Part shown: piece by piece, positions 60,511 through 64,000 of the stretch | How the letters are laid out: each line of letters starts with the position of its first letter | How positions within the stretch are numbered: position 1 is the stretch's first letter | Assembly (NCBI GenBank): GCA_963777565.1 | Contig: CAVZQZ010000009.1 | Span: forward strand, 434,001 to 498,000 | DNA length: 64,000 nt | DNA from: CALMEC01 sp963777565 | GTDB lineage: Bacteria; Actinomycetota; Thermoleophilia; Miltoncostaeales; Miltoncostaeaceae | Direction of reading: 5' to 3' | Position numbers and translations under genes: made by a program | Notes under the pieces: generated by a model | Seen by the model: only the letters and a program-made list of their open reading frames with translations | Database searches by the model: none | Told to the model about the DNA's origin: nothing

Positions 60511-61460
60511 GCTGCCTCCCGTGGTGGTTCGAGCCAGAGTGCGCCCCATTCGCCGCCGACGAGCAGCCCCTTGCCCTCGGGGTGCAGCGCGACGGTCCGC
60601 GCGCCATCGATGTGACGCATCAATGCGCCGTCTGCCGTCCGGACCAGGCATGCGGCCGACGGAACCGCGAAGGGTGTTCCCATCGCCGCCTGTTCCCCGT
60701 CTGCGCTCAGGGAGATCGAGAGCGGCCCGAAGATGACCGGTGTCCATGACGCGATCCGCTCGCGGGAATCGGTGTTCCAGAGGCTGCAGGCGCCGTCGGC
60801 GTGCCACGCGAGCGCCCGCGGAGCCGCGGCCGCCGCGACGAGGGCCACGATGGGCGACCCCTCCGCGGCCGGGCCGCCGATGCCGGCGCCGGTTGCCATG
60901 ACGAGGGTGCCGTCCGCGGCATACGCCAGGGCACCGGGCGTCGCCGCGGCCTCGACCTGGACGGTCGCGGCGCCGGGAAGCTCGAGCTCGAAGACCGCGC
61001 CGGCGTGGACGACGGCCGCCCGGCGTCCGTCGGCCCGGATTGCGACGGGGCCTGGACCCAGGTCCGAGGCCACGTCGCCGAGGCTCGGCAGCACGACCGC
61101 CCGCCAGCCGGCGTCGTCGAGCAGCAGCCCGGCGTTCGCGAGCGGGGCGCCCGCAATTCGCATGAGCCCCGGCGGGCGGCGGTCGAACAGGCCCGCCATG
61201 TCGGGCAGCCGGATCGTCCGCGCGACCCCCGGGGCGGCCGTGAGGGCGATCGCGCCATCGGCCACGATCTGCGCCTCGTGGGTCGCGAACGGCACGCCTT
61301 TGACCGGGCGAAAGGGCCGCTCGTCGGGCGCCAGCCCCTCACCCTCCGGCGCGGGCGCCGCGGCCAGGCCGAGCCCCTGCGGCCCGTGGGCGACCCGGGC
61401 CCACGGCCCGGGGTCGCTGCCGTCGACCCGGACGAGCTGAGGCGGTGCGGAGCGCCTCAC
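60507..61460 (-). CDS. WD40-like hypothetical protein coupled to argG
   Basis: A 317-aa protein with propeller-like strands such as GPVAIRADGRRAAVVHAGAV, PGALAYAADGTLVMATGAGI, ISLSADGEQAAMGTPFAVPS and ARTVALHPEGKGLLVGGEWG, resembling a partial WD40/YncE-type propeller; no signal peptide. The start GTG at 61460 overlaps the argG stop (GTGA). Its closest relative in the window is the next gene. Function unknown; the coupling to argG may just be transcriptional. Confidence 0.6.
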   Translation of the reverse strand: MRRSAPPQLVRVDGSDPGPWARVAHGPQGLGLAAAPAPEGEGLAPDERPFRPVKGVPFATHEAQIVADGAIALTAAPGVARTIRLPDMAGLFDRRPPGLMRIAGAPLANAGLLLDDAGWRAVVLPSLGDVASDLGPGPVAIRADGRRAAVVHAGAVFELELPGAATVQVEAAATPGALAYAADGTLVMATGAGIGGPAAEGSPIVALVAAAAAPRALAWHADGACSLWNTDSRERIASWTPVIFGPLSISLSADGEQAAMGTPFAVPSAACLVRTADGALMRHIDGARTVALHPEGKGLLVGGEWGALWLEPPREAA

Positions 61461-62719
61461 CGGTCTTCGACCGCCCGGCGGATCTGGTGCGCCATGCGAC
61501 TCTGGAGGCTGAACAGCTCGATGAACCCGGGGCTCGCGTTCTGCGAGAAGGACGCGTCGGCATCGAACGTCGCGAGGCTCTTGTCGTACAGCCCGAACGG
61601 CGAGGTGCGGGCCACCACCGTCGCACCGCCCTTGTAGCAGCGCACCGTGACCTCGCCTTCGACCACCGTGCTCGCGTTCGCCACGAGGGCGTTCAGGTCC
61701 GCGAGGAGGGGCTCGTACCACAGCCCCTCGTAGCAGAGCTGCGCCCACATCAGGTCGACCGATGCCTTGAAGGCGTTCTGCCGGCCGGTGAAGACCAGCT
61801 TCTCGAGCTCCTTGTGCGCGCGGAGTATCAGCTCGGCGGCGGGCACCTCGTAGATGTCACGAACTTTCAGCCCGACAACCCGATCCTCCACGTTGTCCAT
61901 GATCCCGACGCCGTTACGCGACGCGATCTCCGCCGCCCGCTGAATGAGCTCCACCAGGCCAAGCTCCTCGCCGTCGACCGAGACCGGCAACCCGTCGCGG
62001 AACCCGATGATGACGTCCTCCGCCCGATCCGGGGCATTCTGGGGAGGCGTGACGAGCTGGAACACATCGTCGGGAACGACGTTCGCCGGGTCCTCGATGA
62101 CCCCGCCCTCGCTGGAGCGGCCCCAGAGGTTGTCGTCGAGGGAATACGGCCGTTCCACGGTGGAGGAGATCGAGATGCCGTGCTCGTTCGCGTAGGCGAT
62201 CTCCTCGTCGCGGCCCATCTGCCATTCGCGAACCGGTGCGATGACCTTGAGCTCCGGCGCCAGCGTCGCGACGGTCGCCTCGATGCGAACCTGGTCGTTG
62301 CCCTTGCCCGTGCAGCCATGCGCGATGGTGTCGGCGCCGTGGGCCCGCGCGGCCTCCACGGCGAGCTTCGCCAGCAGCGGCCGACCGAGGGCGGTGAACA
62401 GCGGATAGGTGCCCTGGTATCGGGCGTTCGCGCGGATCGCCGGCGCGACGTAGTCGCGGACGAACTCCTCCTTCGCGTCGACGACGACGCTCGCCACCGC
62501 GCCCAGGTCGAGCGCCTTCTGGCGAATCGCGTCGAAGTCGTCGGTGGGCTGCCCGAGGTCGATGCACAACGCCACGACCTCGGCGTCGTACTCGTCCTGG
62601 ATCCACTTCAGCATGACCGAGGTGTCGAGGCCGCCGGAGTAGAGCAGGACGACCCGATGCACCTCGTGCGGCCGCGCCAGGTATCGGGCGGTCGGTGCGT
62701 CTGGACGGGTCTCGGACAC
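61457..62719 (-). CDS. argG: Argininosuccinate synthase
   Basis: Joins citrulline and aspartate, with ATP, in arginine biosynthesis. 420 aa, with the ATP-pyrophosphatase loop VVLLYSGGLDTSVMLKWIQD near residue 30, HGCTGKGNDQVRIEATVA (citrulline and aspartate contacts), and YSLDDNLWGRSSEGGVIEDP, the ATP-grasp-like signature. The start is a GTG at 62719. Two propeller-like genes follow in tight coupling. argD-type aminotransferase is found on the same strand after one intervening opposite gene. Confidence 0.96.
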   Translation of the reverse strand: MSETRPDAPTARYLARPHEVHRVVLLYSGGLDTSVMLKWIQDEYDAEVVALCIDLGQPTDDFDAIRQKALDLGAVASVVVDAKEEFVRDYVAPAIRANARYQGTYPLFTALGRPLLAKLAVEAARAHGADTIAHGCTGKGNDQVRIEATVATLAPELKVIAPVREWQMGRDEEIAYANEHGISISSTVERPYSLDDNLWGRSSEGGVIEDPANVVPDDVFQLVTPPQNAPDRAEDVIIGFRDGLPVSVDGEELGLVELIQRAAEIASRNGVGIMDNVEDRVVGLKVRDIYEVPAAELILRAHKELEKLVFTGRQNAFKASVDLMWAQLCYEGLWYEPLLADLNALVANASTVVEGEVTVRCYKGGATVVARTSPFGLYDKSLATFDADASFSQNASPGFIELFSLQSRMAHQIRRAVEDR

Positions 62720-62835
62720 GGGCAGGCCTCTCGTCGGTTGGTCGAGCCACGGGAGTTTGTCCGCCGTCGCCCAGCCCCGCAAGTGCGGGCGACCTCGGCT
62801 CCGTGGGCGCGCCGACCCCGACGTCAAGCAGGCAA

Positions 62836-62847
62836 TGACACGTGTCA
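62836..62847. promoter_or_regulatory. Palindrome TGACACGTGTCA
   Basis: A 12-bp perfect palindrome in the divergent region between argG (start 62719) and the anti-sigma-like kinase gene (start about 62906). It does not resemble an ARG box. A second perfect dyad, ATAGAT-G-ATCTAT (62884-62896), lies nearer to the kinase gene. Confidence 0.45.
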
Positions 62848-62905
62848 GGCGAAAAAAACTGTACCGAAGCGCGAATTGTGTCGATAGATGATCTATGGAG
62901 TCCGG

Positions 62906-63340
62906 ATGCACGTGCATGAGCCACCGATGAGCCACGACGTCGCGAGCCCCTCGATGGTGCTCATCCCTGCCGATCTCGCGTCGATCGCGGTCGTTCGGGC
63001 GGCGCTGCTGGCGACGCTCAAGGAGCGGGGCTGGGACCCCGATTCCGCCCAGGGCGTCGTGCTGGCCACGAGCGAGGCGGTCGCCAACGCCGTGGAGCAC
63101 GGCTCACATGCGGGCGAACTCGTGGAGGTCGTACACCAGGTCGGCGTGGCCGAGGCCACCGTGCGCGTTCTCGACTCGGGCGGCACAAACGCCTGGGATC
63201 ACACGCTGCCGAGCGACACGCCACCGACGAACGCCGACCGCGGACGCGGCCTGGCGATCATCCGGGCGCTCGCCCACCGCATGGAGATCCGCCCCGCCGG
63301 ACGCGGGACCGAGCTCCGGCTCGACTTCGTCCGTCCGTAG
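62906..63340 (+). CDS. SpoIIAB/RsbW-like ATP-binding regulator
   Basis: A 144-aa serine-kinase-type HATPase_c_2 domain protein, typical of anti-sigma factors. N box TSEAVANAVEHGSH, G1 VRVLDSGGTNAW and G2 ADRGRGLAIIRALAHRMEIR are present. The start at 62906 (MHVHEPPM) follows GGAG by five bases; ATGs at 62888 and 62927 are alternatives. A partner anti-anti-sigma or sigma gene is not seen here. Confidence 0.8.
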   Translation: MHVHEPPMSHDVASPSMVLIPADLASIAVVRAALLATLKERGWDPDSAQGVVLATSEAVANAVEHGSHAGELVEVVHQVGVAEATVRVLDSGGTNAWDHTLPSDTPPTNADRGRGLAIIRALAHRMEIRPAGRGTELRLDFVRP

Positions 63341-63355
63341 TCCCCCTCGGCGACG

Positions 63356-64000
63356 CTACGCCCGCGCGAGCGCGGCACGCAGCGCAGCCAGCAGCCGGTC
63401 GACGTCATGCTGCTCGATGACCAGCGGCGGCAGGAACCGCAGCGTCCGGTCGGACGTGTTGTTCGCCAGGAACCCCGCGGAGAGGAGATCGGCCACCACG
63501 TCGGCGGCGCGGGCGGTCGGGAGGTCGAGCCCGCACATGAGGCCCCGGCCGCGCGCCTGCGACGCGAGCCCGTCGGCGACAAGATCGCGGAGCCCGGCGA
63601 GCAGGCGGGCCCCGACTCGGCGGACATGGTCCTGCAACTCGCCGTCGTCGAGGACATGGCACGCGGCGAGCGCGGCGGCGCACGCGAGCGGCCCGCCGGC
63701 GAACGTGGACCCGTGGTCACCCGGCCGGAACACGTCGGAATACGCAGGTCCCGCGACGATCGCCCCGATCGGCACGCCCCCGCCGAGGCTCTTCGCGAGG
63801 CACATGACGTCGGGCACGATGTCGAGCTCCTGGTACGAGAACAGCGGCCCGGTCCGGCTCAGCCCGGTCTGGATCTCGTCGACGACGAGGAGGGCGCCGT
63901 GGCGGGTGGCGAGCTCGCGAGCGAGCCGGATGAACCCCGGCTGGAGTGGATGCACACCCACCTCGCCCTGGATGGTCTCCAGGAAGATCGCGCACGTTCG
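63356..64000 (-). CDS. argD: Class III aminotransferase (acetylornithine type), 5' end beyond window
   Basis: PLP-dependent class III aminotransferase, C-terminal portion of 214 codons. GALLVVDEIQTGLSRTGPLF contains the PLP-contact Asp, LAKSLGGGVPIGAIVAG the Schiff-base Lys, and STFAGGPLACAAALAACHVL the phosphate-contact region. Near argG, an acetylornithine aminotransferase role (argD) is likely, but other family members look similar. The first ~190 residues are outside the window. Confidence 0.85.
   Translation of the reverse strand, partial: RTCAIFLETIQGEVGVHPLQPGFIRLARELATRHGALLVVDEIQTGLSRTGPLFSYQELDIVPDVMCLAKSLGGGVPIGAIVAGPAYSDVFRPGDHGSTFAGGPLACAAALAACHVLDDGELQDHVRRVGARLLAGLRDLVADGLASQARGRGLMCGLDLPTARAADVVADLLSAGFLANNTSDRTLRFLPPLVIEQHDVDRLLAALRAALARA

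Noticed and set aside
62836..62847. ARG box for argG
   Set aside because: TGACACGTGTCA lacks the AT-rich TGAAT/ATTCA halves of ArgR sites.

Overview
The window is GC-rich (by eye roughly 70%), densely coded on both strands and rich in 4-bp start/stop overlaps. It looks like a chromosomal segment of a high-GC actinobacterium. The PHO-type 11-bp direct repeats, a stand-alone LigD polymerase domain beside an ATP-dependent ligase, the small 'plasmid stabilization' protein and the amphi-Trp protein fit Actinomycetota. I lean to the Thermoleophilia (Gaiellales/Solirubrobacterales), but that lineage is a guess, not a demonstration. Translation and replication genes (gltX, dnaE), tRNAs and amino-acid genes (argG, argD, put genes) point to chromosome rather than plasmid.

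Layout. 1-7.4 kb: inorganic pyrophosphatase (partial), tRNA-Pro, an end-joining-type ligase/polymerase locus, then gltX and nfo head to head, both full length but broken by many small frameshifts. 7.4-12.8 kb: an integration hotspot at tRNA-Gly(TCC). The 3' end of this tRNA recurs exactly at 11332-11373 and almost exactly at 12714-12761. The modules between hold a vsr endonuclease stub, a truncated hydrolase, a DUF4386 membrane protein, a SnoaL-like protein, an intact mreB paralogue and a frameshifted tyrosine recombinase. 12.8-24.5 kb: accessory secreted and membrane proteins (two propeller-like exported proteins, PAP2, Vps62-like), a NarL-type two-component system and a frameshifted exported hydrolase, with a decayed tRNA-3'-end copy at about 22.5 kb and two families of ~30-bp dispersed repeats. 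24.4-32.4 kb: MarR with two palindromic operators, a minus-strand lipid/membrane cluster (site-2 protease, coiled-coil peptide, YbhN-like flippase, PAP2, GDPD-like), and a Usp/alcohol dehydrogenase/GNAT operon. 32.5-38.5 kb: HAD, solute-binding protein plus L,D-transpeptidase, MFS/LysR pair, MsrA.

38.5-47 kb: proline catabolism as two overlapping genes (PRODH, P5C dehydrogenase), a leader with four copies of a GTTAAC-centred repeat before a small plasmid-stabilization-like gene, then a phosphate-type regulatory locus: response regulator diverging from histidine kinase-PhoU-LuxR, with a three-unit PHO box between kinase and regulator. 47-64 kb: alpha-glucan phosphorylase with a YbaK-type editing protein, a CRP-like palindrome before an M32 carboxypeptidase, an M29 aminopeptidase, DnaE, a pair of short paralogues translationally coupled behind argG, a SpoIIAB/RsbW-like kinase and the start-truncated argD-type aminotransferase.

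The most unusual signals are the tandem tRNA-Gly attachment-like sites with an mreB cargo, the alternative-hairpin repeat leader at 41.5 kb, the paralogue pair behind argG, and the uneven distribution of frameshifts, which looks partly like local sequence error (essential genes, homopolymers) and partly like real decay in the island.
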